52,500 bases of DNA from Symbiodinium natans (Eukaryota; Sar; Dinophyceae; Suessiales; Symbiodiniaceae). Positions 20,864 to 32,134 of this stretch are shown here, one piece after another (the stretch's first letter is position 1; each line of letters begins with the position of its first letter). The stretch spans positions 1 to 52,500 of the forward strand of contig CAJNDS010000386.1 in the NCBI GenBank assembly GCA_905221605.1, written 5' to 3'. The translations under genes were made by a program, and so were the position numbers. The notes under the pieces are model-generated. The model saw only the letters and a list, made by a program, of their open reading frames with translations. It was not told where the DNA came from and searched no databases.

Positions 20864-23800
20864 CTTGCCACGTGCATCTTGTGGAGATTGGCCAACAAAC
20901 CCAAATTGCCAAAGTCAGCCCCAGACGTATTCCTCTAACCTTCCTTAGCCTTCCTCGTCATCTAGGCTGCATGATGCTGCATGTACTGGTGCTACGGATA
21001 TCATCCCGCCGATGGCTCCGTCCCAGGGAATAAATCGGGGCCAGCGATCAAAATGCTGAAAAGGCTCAAAGTAGAATAAGAGTCGGTCTATGTCGGTCAG
21101 CTCCCTTATCTGTAACTACAGGCAGTACCAGTACAAGCCGCTTGCAAGCTCATTAAACAGAGCCCGAAGTCCCTTTCCTGCCTTCAGGCTGCTCAGGTTT
21201 CTCTGCCTGCAAAGCTTTTTCAGCTCAACTTCGCACAACGAACGAGCATTTTTGGGCACATGCGCGGACATTGGGGCTTCTTGCCAGCTCAAGGCACAAC
21301 CTAACCGGACTGGCCGCGGAAACCTTTCCCAGCATGCGCTTGAGAAGCAAACACCCTTAAAGGCAAAGGCATCTTGACTTGTGGAGGTCTTTGAGCTGCC
21401 AACGGAATACGGAAGCCCCTCCCCATGCTGCCTGGCAAGGCGAGGTTGCCATGGGACACAGTGACTGCACCGGAGTTCGAGCCTTGGCAGAGAGCTGGGA
21501 AGTTGAACGGGAGCATGCAAGTTGCATGCTTCAGCAGGGTCGCTCAAAGTGTTGAGAGACTGTTCGACGCTTTTCCATGCTGACTGAAATGAGAAAAGGA
21601 AACGAAGACGCAACGGTGCTGTCATCTAGACTTCCACACGCCCATAACCATGACTGCGAAACATAAGTTCGCACTAGATGGACTTTTGCTTCTGCCTTCT
21701 GTGCTTTCACAAAGTTCCCCCATGAGCACCTGCGCACACAGTACATGATCCCATGGAGAAATAGAACGGGGTTTCTGGATAGCCCCGAGCTCCACCCGCA
21801 ACCACAATCGCACAACTTCCGACATCTCAGCAACTTGAATGCCCGAACGAAACAACTATGTATCTGCTGACCGTACATGTGTTTGCGCTCGTGCCAGGTC
21901 GCATATGGTGGTATGGAGCACAGGGTTTGGCTCAAGACAGATGTTACGGGGGCGCTTCTGCTGAAGCTGGACTACCCGACGAAGAGTTGGCATCAAAAAG
22001 CTACACCGGATACACGCATCGGCAGCGATGCCCGAAGAATGAGCCCAGCACATCGAAAGTGCTTCACGCATTGGCTTGTGATCTACAGTGCGCCTTCAAC
22101 CCGTTGCACCCTTAAGCTGACTCAGCTGCTTCTAAACATTGCCACTCAGTCAGACCCGTTGGCGACGCCCCGAGCACACCGCGCGTGCACACATGCGCCG
22201 TGACGCTTCTGAGACTCAACTCCAAGTTGAAAAAGAAACCCTGGAACCTCTCACCCTTCGCCACTCAAGGATACTCCAAGCGCCCGGACAGGAAAACTCA
22301 AAGGTAGGTTGCTGCTGGTGGCCTGAGTTCAGGCTGGGCTGGGGTTTGTGAGCCAAAGCTAGCGAATGCCAGAGCCATTGCAACGGCAACCAGGACCAGA
22401 AAACCAAAGCTAGGGGTTCGGCATGGCGATCGGGTGAACAACTGGATTGGTCTGAGGGCAGAACCATGGAGCTTCCCCCAGGACCTGCAAAGGTGCCACC
22501 GAAACCGGCCAGGGGACTTCTGTGCTTGGGATGTAGCCATTGCAGAGCATGGGCTCCAAATATTGTTATGGGAGTTCTCTGGATGTGTAGACCAGTTTCG
22601 CTACAACGAACGTCAGTCGCTCTGAAACTGCCGGTGGACGAGCTTGGTGAGACTGAGTCCAGCCTTTGGCGAGACAATTGCATTGAAGGCGGTACCATGA
22701 AAACTCATCTAGAATCTAGAACTCGTGCCATGTGTCTAGAAACACACGAAGCTTGTGCCTCAATGTGTGCTGTTCAATCGGGACTTCGGATTGTTGTTGA
22801 CGCAACAGGGACCGTTGTGACGCTGAATCAGAGGGCTCTCTGCCTTGGCCCCCGCCCCCCGACCTTATAAAAGTCCGCGACAGTTCCATGATGTTCCATG
22901 TGATGTTCCCTCATGATGTTCCCTCATGATGTTCCGTGTGATGCTTGCTCTTGTCTTCTGGGGGCTTGGAGTATACGGCGTTCACGGTGCGCAGTCCCAC
23001 AGCTGCCGAGACATGCAAACATCACAAAAACCTGCATCAAGATTGAATATATGGCTTTGGAGTTCACTTCGTGAAGTTTATGAACTCCGGTGTTGGGAAC
23101 CGATCTGAATCTGAGTCTATCTGGTGCTTGCCAGACGGGGCCTCTGGGAAAAAACTCCTCTCCTGGCTTAACTGTTCTTTGGTTTTTGTGCAACATGTTG
23201 GCAGAGGTAAAGTCGCTAGCTAACTTTACGAACAGTTTATTTACAAAGCTAAAGCTATTATGCCTCCACCTCCCCCGCCCCCCCTCCACCCGCAAAAAAT
23301 CTTCCCAGACCCTCGGAGACCCTCACGCCTGGCAGGCAGATCGGCGTCGAGGTGTAGGCGACTTGCGCAGCCGACCTGGGCTCCCAACATCCCAAATAAC
23401 ACGGAGAACACAGAGAACATTGACAAAATCGGCTTGGACCGCTGTAGCATATTGAATGCTGAACAACGTGCGAACTGCGGCTCTGAGGAGCTGCAAGGCC
23501 ATTTGCAAAGAGGAGTGTCGCTTGAGCAGGATGCGCTTGAAGTAAACCCCTTCCCCCGACCCAGACGCTTGGCTGTAGTCTTGAGTGTGAGACATGAAAG
23601 GCACACACATGCTTCAGGTGCTTGCCCGCACTGAGACGATGCCGCAGTGTCGACCATCGCCTGAGCGTCGCGGCTCCATGCTGCCCTCAACCCGACATGC
23701 ACCAAAAGCCATGCCAATCACCAACCTCTGAAGCCAGCAATTAATGCTCGTTTTGGATGGCATGCCTGCACCGATATGCAAACATGTGCAAAACATGGTC

Positions 23801-24160
23801 TTGCAAACATGTGTAAAACGTGGTCTATCACGATTCATCCGCAGCCACGCTTGTGGGTGTAATCCATGCGAAGTTTATGTGTTGGCACACGGCCACATTC
23901 CGCGCCTGTGCTGAGTGCAAACACGTGCGCAGAGTGCTAGCTCTTGACGTGCGGGCTCACTTTGATTTCCGTGACAAAAGGAGAGCACACTGTGGTGCTG
24001 AGGATTTGGTGCCTTTCAAATGCATTGCACTGTAAGTATCGCACGCGTTGTGTAAGTACACACATCGAATGATCCGAGCTGCAACAAGCGTCTAGCAGCA
24101 TGACCGAGGTTCGGCCATGCTTCTGAGCAGGGCACGAGATGGCACGAGAATCGAAAGTAA
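20864..24160. other. Ambiguous region, readings on both strands
   Basis: Apart from the exon at 21116-21625, several 60-135-codon ORFs overlap on opposite strands, for example plus 21877-22203 and 22466-22870, and minus 22924-23295 with VKPGEEFFPRGPVWQAPDRL. The plus ORF at 22926-23108 begins MMFRVMLALVFWGLGVYGVH, which looks like a signal peptide, but its start lies in a local repeat of ATGTTCCNTNATG. I could not build a phase-compatible chain here. Confidence 0.35.
21116..21625 (-). CDS. Candidate exons with a SAP-like stretch
   Basis: The 3' half reads KNARSLCEVELKKLCRQRNL, then SSLKAGKGLRALFNELASGL. The spacing of VELKKLCRQRNL resembles a SAP DNA-binding helix pair, but only loosely. The 5' half reads SAWKSVEQSLNTLSDPAEAC. 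AAG/GC-type boundaries are present. One or more introns probably interrupt the 170-codon reading. Confidence 0.3.
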   Translation of the reverse strand: MTAPLRLRFLFSFQSAWKSVEQSLNTLSDPAEACNLHAPVQLPSSLPRLELRCSHCVPWQPRLARQHGEGLPYSVGSSKTSTSQDAFAFKGVCFSSACWERFPRPVRLGCALSWQEAPMSAHVPKNARSLCEVELKKLCRQRNLSSLKAGKGLRALFNELASGLYWYCL

Positions 24161-24729
24161 CCTAAGGTGCCAACGGAAGTGACAATGTCCACCTTAGGTG
24201 GGACATTGAGGCTCGGGCAGGCTCGCCTCTTGGGTCTTAGGAATCAGGACTTCAAGTTCGGTATGCCTAGCAGTACACTTAAGAATAGACTCAACAAATC
24301 TCGCAAGCAAGCGCTAACCAAACCCTTCATGGCTTCATCGCTCACGCATAGCCGTTCCCAGAAATGATCCCAGACAGATTGTGCCATCGGGATCTTGGTC
24401 GGACGGTCAGATCAGCGTGAATCTGCAACGAGCAACGGGAGATTCACTCGCAAACGCGAGTGAAGTTTCTGAGATGCGAAGTTTTGGTAGGGGCTGCTGC
24501 TCAAACCCAGAACCCGCTCCGCTGAACTCCGAAAAAACCTGCCGAGACTTGCCAAGCAACGGCCATGTGGTCATCGTCTGGGAGGCAGCCGCAAGCTGGG
24601 ATGCCCTTGCAAAGACACTGCCCCTCCATCAGTCCCCGAAAGAAACGTTTTGTTCGGGATGTTCTTGCAAGTTTCGTTCTCGCCTGACCTTAGGGCCCCT
24701 CTGCATTTCAAGCGCTCACACTAGAGTCT

Positions 24730-25143
24730 TTGCGCTTGAACATCAGCTTTTCTGAGCACCCTGCCTCGCTAAGTCTCAGCCGCTTCAGCTTCGGAGCCAA
24801 AGCCTTCAGAGTGGAAACAGGGGAAGCAGGCCAATGGTGGGTCTACCAGCTGAGGGACCTCGCTCACAGGCGCGAAGCAGTGGCACGATATTCCGTGCCG
24901 GCCCGCCTCACGCTCGAGGTCTTCCAGGTAATCCTGTCCGAAGCTGAGTTGCACATGCAAGACAGCCACGACAGCAAAGTTCCGAGCCCCATGGGAAACA
25001 GAGTCGTAGAACTCGGTATGAAAGGATTCTCTCACGCCTGGGAACAAAGGTCATATGAGCGCTTCTCCGAACTCAGCAAGCACTGCGAGAGGTTTGGACA
25101 AGTGGTGCGGGTCTTCGGTGTAGCGTCATGCAGCAAGTATTAA
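24730..25143 (+). CDS. Candidate plus-strand ORF, unknown function
   Basis: 137 codons from ATG to TAA, reading GQWWVYQLRDLAHRREAVAR, then EVFQVILSEAELHMQDSHDS, then RSYERFSELSKHCERFGQVV. Composition is natural and charged, but an opposite-strand ORF (24769-25047) is also plausible. Two shorter plus ORFs just upstream (24167-24367 and 24381-24755) could be exons of the same gene. All gene-quality evidence elsewhere is on the minus strand, which lowers confidence. Confidence 0.25.
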   Translation: MRLNISFSEHPASLSLSRFSFGAKAFRVETGEAGQWWVYQLRDLAHRREAVARYSVPARLTLEVFQVILSEAELHMQDSHDSKVPSPMGNRVVELGMKGFSHAWEQRSYERFSELSKHCERFGQVVRVFGVASCSKY

Positions 25144-27568
25144 GGGCTTATGGGGAAGCTGCTGCATAAAGCGGGTTTGGAGTGCGAATCTGCATAGACA
25201 CGCTAGTCTATCCCGAGAAGGGACAGCTAGCCACTAGTCACTACTAGCTGAAATCGAATTGCCACTCTTGGAGCATCCTTAGGGCACCGTAAGCAAACGT
25301 TGGCAAAAAACTCTGAGATGTCGTGTTGCCGTCTGAGTGGGTCGAAGGTATCTCGGTGCTTCATTGAGTCTGAGCAGTTCCCCCCAAGGCCTGGTCACAC
25401 ACCGCCCGGTAGGGGTCCCGTAGCAGAGAGTTCACAGCACGCAGGGCCTGGGTGCAAGGAGCTCTTCTCTGCGAAGCAGCAGTCGGAATTCGGTTCTTCC
25501 TGGGGCCTGAGCTTGTTGAGTCAGTTTGTTGCGTGGAGGTGCAGTCTTCTCCAAGCAAAGGCTCGGGACAGAGACATTGGTTCAGGTACCGGCGAAAACC
25601 AAGACAGGTCAACAGGCGCTTTTGATGTGACATAGCCGAGCAGCGTGTGGAGGCGGCGACGTCGAGGAGTCCGAGCTCGCGCCTGCACAGATAAGAACTC
25701 TTGAGCCGTTCCTGCCGGTCCCAGTAGGAGTCCAGCGAGTCTAGCGAGGCTAGCTCACCGCTTTTGGAGCGGAGAAGCCCTTCCTTGCTCGATGCTAAAA
25801 CTGTAGGCGCTTGGTGCTCGGCACATCTTGAGACATCTTGGGTCCGTGAGACAGAATCTGAGAGGCATCTGCGGCCCGGTCCTTGCCGCGCTTCACACAG
25901 GAATGGCAGCGTCTGCAGGGGGCTTTCGAGCTTCTACAACGTGAACCAGAGGAAAATCTGCAGGCTGGGCGGGGGAGAGTTGGGGGGCATGCTGCGGTTG
26001 AAGGCACCCAGAACTCAAGATGTAGCAGCCTAGTGACTGGTGTTGCCATTCAGCGTTTCAAAGGAACTCATAATTATCTTCGAATCTGCCCGACTAGTCC
26101 AAGCCTCGTCCCATCAGCCAGCTTAGCAATCCGGCTAATCCAAGATAATCCAAGCATCAAAGCCTCGCCTTTGCGCTTGAAATTCCAACAGTGCAGAGAG
26201 CCCCCCACAATTGAACAGCACAGTCTTACTCAATGATGCTTGTCATTGTCATAGAAGGCGGCTGCAATGACAATGGCACATGCAGAGCAAGCCCAACTAG
26301 CCCTCGAAGAAAACCTGCATGAGGACACAGCACATGGGTACCCGGGCCATGACGTCGTGGCTGCAGCTTTTGCGTCTCAAGGGGCCACTTTGCTTAGGGC
26401 CCTGAAGTGTGCGCGTGGTTCGTACGATAAAAAGCTAGGTTGGGCGAGAAGCTGCCTGGGGGTGGTGTGACTCTGAGCATTCGTAGCAGTGATAAGACTA
26501 GTTTCGGATCTACAGGGTGAATATCGCGCCCAGCTGTCTGATGAGCCCGGTGCGAAGTAGGGTGCTGGGCGTGGTTCTGCCACCGTTCTTGTTCATTCGG
26601 CTTCAGCTTGAGATGGCAGCAAACTCGCATGTGAAGCCCCGAGCACTCAGGACATGGGACTTGTGCATGGGGTTGTGGGCCGGGTGCGGGGCGTCTTCTT
26701 TACGGCTGATGCCAAATTAGCCAACCCCAGGGCAGATAATGCAAGAGCTGCCCCGACTCATGCCCGAACCTGAAACAGCTTTTTTCCTGCAAGGTGTGCT
26801 CTACAAGGCAGGCAGGACACTCTTGCTTTAAACCTGCTGGTGATTGACTATGCAGCGTGAGATTGTGAACCTTGTGATCAACCTACTCGAACTCGGTCAG
26901 TTGCGAATTGCTTAAGCTGTTCGCTTTATCATTGAATTAACGGCGATTCAGGGCTTTGCTGGTTTGGCACCACTTGAAGAATGTCTGGTCGCTCCGGTTC
27001 CATTCTTGAGATCACTCTGGCAATGAACTCTTCCGCAGCTCGCTGTGGGCCCACCGCGGACTCAGAGTCGGATTCTATAGATTCCATAGCCGAAGGGGAG
27101 ATGAAAGAAACTCTGCTAAAACTCAGATCTTCGCTCCAACAGAAACCGCAAGCCACCGTTCACTCCGAGTGTTGTGTTCGCAATCGTAGAACGGCATTGT
27201 GAGAGCACCGATACAGTTGTTTTCGATTTGCGGAACCCGAACAGGCCCGTACGAACCCAAAGCATATGAACCGGAAACCATTTGAACCAAAACCTCTGGG
27301 GCCGATTGCAAAGTAGCAGTACCCCATGAACCAGCTGTCCGGACACATCCAGCCAACCCAGCCTGCAACCATCGCGATTCTTGAATTTTGTTCCCATGGA
27401 AATCAATCGCGCCAATTTGCGTGTTCAAGCCGAACTTGTGGACCGTTCGACCAAATCTCCGCCCCAAGCCCCGCTAGCACTTTGAACAGTGTTCATCCAA
27501 TACTGGGCTGCTGAACATTTCGATCGGGACTGAGGAATGAGTGATTCAAACCCGGGGGCTGGGGTCCC
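25144..27568. other. Unresolved region with short plus and minus ORFs
   Basis: Plus readings such as RFTQEWQRLQGAFELLQREP (near 25890) and AHAEQAQLALEENLHEDTAH (near 26280) look coding. So does the minus reading GPQRAAEEFIARVISRMEPE near 27000. None connects into a phased chain. Confidence 0.3.
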
Positions 27569-27883
27569 GTGATTCAGTTCAGAGATGAAGCACGCGCCCT
27601 TGACATTTTAACAAAATCTTTTCTGACTTCACGACGTTTTCAAGTACCTAAATTCTCCAAACGCTCTCTAGTCATCGTCCTCCTTGAATTCTCGACCCTC
27701 CTCGAACTACAGACCCTTCATGACCCTTCCACAATCCTGGATACATTCGCCAGAGCCCTTGGTCTCACTGCCTATGGCATCCTACTGTCTGATGCAGCGC
27801 TGGTTTCTCGGTGTGATTTTGCCGCTGTTGAGATGGCAGCTGCGTCTTGGGAGCTCTTTGGACGTCTTGTGCATAGGGCTTAG
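27569..27883 (+). CDS. Candidate plus-strand ORF, unknown function
   Basis: 104 codons reading RDEARALDILTKSFLTSRRF, then LEFSTLLELQTLHDPSTILD, then DFAAVEMAAASWELFGRLVH. The three minus frames here are broken by stops, which favours the plus strand, but the length alone is not compelling. If real, it would converge on gene C. Confidence 0.3.
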   Translation: MIQFRDEARALDILTKSFLTSRRFQVPKFSKRSLVIVLLEFSTLLELQTLHDPSTILDTFARALGLTAYGILLSDAALVSRCDFAAVEMAAASWELFGRLVHRA

Positions 27884-28203
27884 GGCCTGTATGAGATGCT
27901 GGGTGGTGCCTCAGTGCCACTCCGCACAACTCATGCTGATGCCGAAGTCTGCTTCTAACAGACTCTCAAAGGTGTCATGCCCAAGTTCCTATGCGTCGGC
28001 GCATCAGTCTTCAGACTGCAAGACCCGGAGCGCCTCGCAGGGGACAACGTGCTTTGAGGCGATGGACGTGCAGGGTCGGCCTTTTTGGCCCCGGGGCCCG
28101 GGTCCGGGTTCGATTCTCTATACCCGGAAGCTAATACCCAATGAAGTCTCAAAACCAAAACTCGAAGCCCCCCAAACACCAAATCTCCAGCTTTGAAGCG
28201 TAC

Positions 28204-28269
28204 CTCCTTGAGAGATGCAAGCTGCTCCTCGCGCTTGGCCTGTCGTTCCTCGAAGCTGAGGCCTTTGAC
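28204..28269 (-). CDS. Gene C exon, most 3' one found
   Basis: It follows AAGCCGCTGAG and ends CTCAAGGAG before GTACGC, 22 codons, phase 0-0. It reads [20 protein letters not shown] and KE. No stop-bearing last exon was identified below it, so the 3' end of the gene is open. Confidence 0.65.
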
Positions 28270-31200
28270 CTCAGCGGCTTGCATTGCCAACTCTGCCAAC
28301 TCTGCCAACCCCCGGCTCCAGCAGATTCCACCAGCATCGCTGTGTTGTGGCCCTCCAAACATGCAGAGGGTGCGTGGCGCCTTGTGGCGCCTTGTGGCGC
28401 GTGAGGCGTGTACAGGGCAACAGGCAGAACAGGGCCCCGTGCTGAACAAGACGTCGCCAGCTCCTCAAGATAGGTGCTCAGCGCCTCGGTGCGAGCTGGA
28501 ACCTTTCAACCATCTTTGAGGGGGGTTGCTCAGTAACTGGGATGCCTTGTCTAGTTGCAAGTTGCAGCGTGAAGAGTGAAAAGATTGGGTGGATTGGGAG
28601 GATTGGGAGTTCACATGGTCGAAGAACTGCCAAGATTCACGGGCTAACCCTTGCTGAGCATTCAGGAATGTCTTCTTGCGCTGCAGAGAACTTGCGAAAC
28701 CAAAATCCCAGCATTGCGGGTGCAACCGGAACAACTCTGCGACATCCCGCAAGTCCAAGCGGGCCTTGATTTCTTTCTGATAGCTGGCCAGGTCTTCATT
28801 CGACCTGACCAGCTCCGACTCGAGCTTGGTAATCGTCTGCTTCTTGTACTCCGTATCCTGGAGACTCGGCGCGTTGGCAGGGGACCGGCACACACGCGCA
28901 CGGCCTTCAAGTCTTCTCAAACTGGCAGGGACTAGCCTGAGTGAAAACCCTGAACTCCGCAGAATGTCACGACATGCCACACCACGCTTGGACTGCCGAG
29001 TTCTACGAATCGTAGACTGTCGCCCGGTGAGCGAGACCATAAGAGCGACTCTTGTACATCAGTCCTTCAGAAACGTCGCGAGTCGAACTTCCGTAGTGCT
29101 TTTCAGCTCCTGGCATACAGAGACATCTGCCCAAAACCCGCGGTATGAACATGCAGGCACCACCACAGTTCGAGTGTGCCACATCCTCCTACTCCACTTG
29201 ACATGGTCTTTGCTAAATGAGCGTCAGTCAAGACCTGCCGTCCTGGAAATCTGCCTTGGCCTCCTTGTCGCTCTTGGCCGTTTCCTCCATGAAACTGGGT
29301 CTCATGCTTCACAACGACCCTCATGGACTTGCGTTTCTGGAAAGTGGGCAATTTATGCTGCTTGAAAACTGATTTTGCTAGACCACGAGCGCGCGCCCTC
29401 ACTGATACTTTGTCTTTCGTGAGATGCGCTGCAATCCTGGGAGGTACTGATGGGCGCTCTTGGTGGCTCTGGGCGTCATTATGCCAAACACGAGGAATGC
29501 CTTAACGGCAACATCCCAAGGCCCAAAGCCAGGAAAGACTTGAAGATCCAAACACTGCGGAGTCGAATATTGCGACAGTAGTGGGAGGCCCCTGCTGGAG
29601 TACCCACTGCATCCATGCTTCAGACTGATTCCACACCACCCACCCGGCCACGGAGAGAGGGAGAGAGAGAGAGAGAGAGAGACAGACAGAGACAGGCGGA
29701 GGAACACTCTTCTTCGACACGTGCTGTCACTGAGAGGTACCAGCTCATGAGCTTCTAAGTGTTTGCAGGCTTGCAAGCAACAGCCAGTGGCAACCAATGC
29801 ACAACGATGATAACACATTGGCCGAACTCAACATCCCTGGAAGCATTAGGCCATGAGGACCAATATTGCTGCATGTGGGCATGGCGCCCTATGACACACG
29901 CGGTCACACTCGGTCACTCGGCTTGAGTGGGCTACTCGTGGGCTTCGGGGGACCTCGGCCAGGTCGGCAAAGTTCTCCAGAGACACCTGCAGAAGGCCGA
30001 CGACTCCCGAACCTGCGCCGGCGTGCGTGGGGGGTGAGCATGGGTGTAGGTGGGTGTGTGCAAGACCTTAAGAACACCCCCCACAACCCTGGCAGCAAGC
30101 AGCAGGCCGAGCTAGCCCCATCTTCCCGGAAGCCCGGCGAGTGCAGCGTGCTAAGAATCCATGGGGGCCTGTGGACTTTGCTTTGTAGCCACTTTTGTCG
30201 GCTTTGACCTCATGTTGAAGCTTTTGAGCTCCACGACGGAGTTCATTTGGGTTGCTTCGAGCTCTTCGGGCTGCAGGGGGGAAGTCAAAGTGACGTCTGC
30301 AAGGCGGTTTAGAAGAACTTCACGCCACTGAACATGCATCATCTCGCTTCTACGACGGAACCCTGAAATCACCTGACAGCGAACCACCGGCTGCCCTCCG
30401 TTGACATCTTGGCAAGAAGCAAAAGAAGACTTAACTTGGACTCCGTCTTAGTTGGTGACCCGAACCCACTTAACTGGGCGGAGCCGCTGCCGTCTCACCG
30501 TAGACGCGCTGGAGTACAAGGATGGCCTCCCTGAGGACCCGCTGGTCCTCGAATCATCGAAGAAAACGGCGATGGAGATGGTGAGGGTCGTCTTCTTATA
30601 AAGCTTGGGGCAAGCGAAATTTGATGCGTTGTTAGGTTTCTTGAAGGTTTTTTTTGGGCATTTTAAGGTTTAGCACGTTTAGGATTTTTGGCTGATCGGT
30701 TCGAACGGGGGCCCCAACAACTTCCCGAACCGTCATCCTGGATCACACTGATCACTTCAGGCCTCTTCGTACATGACGATATCGGCTTTTGCCTGGATTC
30801 TGCGTCTCTTTCGGGATGAGCTGTGCAGCAGGCAATTTCTGCACCGCAAGGCAATGCCAAACATTTTCGGCCATCTTTTATATACCCCAAGCCGGTCAAC
30901 TCACGCCTCGAACACAAACGTCAGTGCGGCACTACCGACACGTTCGGATACTCGCGAACCGCTCATGAACCGTTGGAGCCACAGCTCAGCATGCGTCAAC
31001 CCTAGAAGCCTCTTCTTACGTCCTCTCCGCCGGGGCCTTGGGCCGCAGGTGTACCCCAGCGCACCCCGCACGGACTGCAATGGGTACCCGCCCCCCCGCC
31101 GCCCCGCCTTCCTCCCAGCAGACTGCATCAGGATTCCCCACCCCCCTACCCTCCCCACCCCCCTACCCTCCCCACCCCCCTACCCTCCCCACCCCCCTAC

Positions 31201-32081
31201 CCTCCCCACCCCCCTACCCTCCCCACCCCCCTCCCCTCCCCACCCCCCTACCCTCCCCACCCCCCTACCCTCCCCATCCCCCCCCCCGACCTTCCCCACC
31301 CCCGCCACCTGTACATGAGCCTGCCACAACAGCATCTCGAAAAGCGGATGACATGGTACTCGGTCTCTTGGTCTAGGTCTTTGCTGAGCGGAGGAGACGA
31401 AACGGGCGTCTTAGTCATTAGTCGAAGCCGAGAATTGCCGAAGAGCGACGTGCAAAAGTTTGCGCCGTCTTGCCAGCAACCATGGAAACCCGGGCAACCC
31501 AGCACAAAGTGCCCGACAGCAAAATGTCCAGAATACATAATATAGTGGCACGCTTGAGTAGAAGGCATCACGAAGTCAAGAAACTGGAAAGATAGGAGAG
31601 GACGACATGTCACTCACGAATCAAAGACACGAGGGCAGTGTCAACTGCCATCACGAAACTGTAGGGTTGTTGCACGTCTTTGCCCGCGGCCCCGCGCCGC
31701 ACAGCAGAGCCCCAAGATCATTCAGAGCACTCATTGGCTCTCCCATCAAAAATCAGCCCCAATTCAAGCGTCACGCGGCCTTGGCAGTTTCCTTCGCCCG
31801 CAGGCTCTCGGCAGATGCGAGAGAGACCTTCAAGAATACACGTCTGTGGCTCATAGGTTCACAGGGGCTTCCGACGATTAGAGGAATTCCAGTGTATGTT
31901 TGTTGATAGCAGAAAGGTGACTTTCAAGTTGAGAATTCCCGCATCATTGTCGTGATTGCCCTGGATCCAACTTAAGCACGGGATTCTCGGCGCCTTCCCT
32001 TGCAGACACCAAGCCGTGTTGGGTCCGACTAGGTTCAGCGAACGTTCTGAGAGCTTCCAGTCTGCGTTTTGACTTCGCCGT

Positions 32082-32134
<53 letters not shown>

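Noticed and set aside
21926-21936. 11-base match (TTTGGCTCAAG) to the end of the dinoflagellate spliced leader
   Set aside because: Only the last 11 bases match and there is no convincing retrogene after it; such a match is modestly improbable by chance, but one isolated case is not evidence.
28096-28125. tRNA B-box-like GGGTTCGATTC
   Set aside because: No 5-bp T-stem, no convincing A box upstream and no cloverleaf; it may be part of an old tRNA-derived SINE but this cannot be shown.
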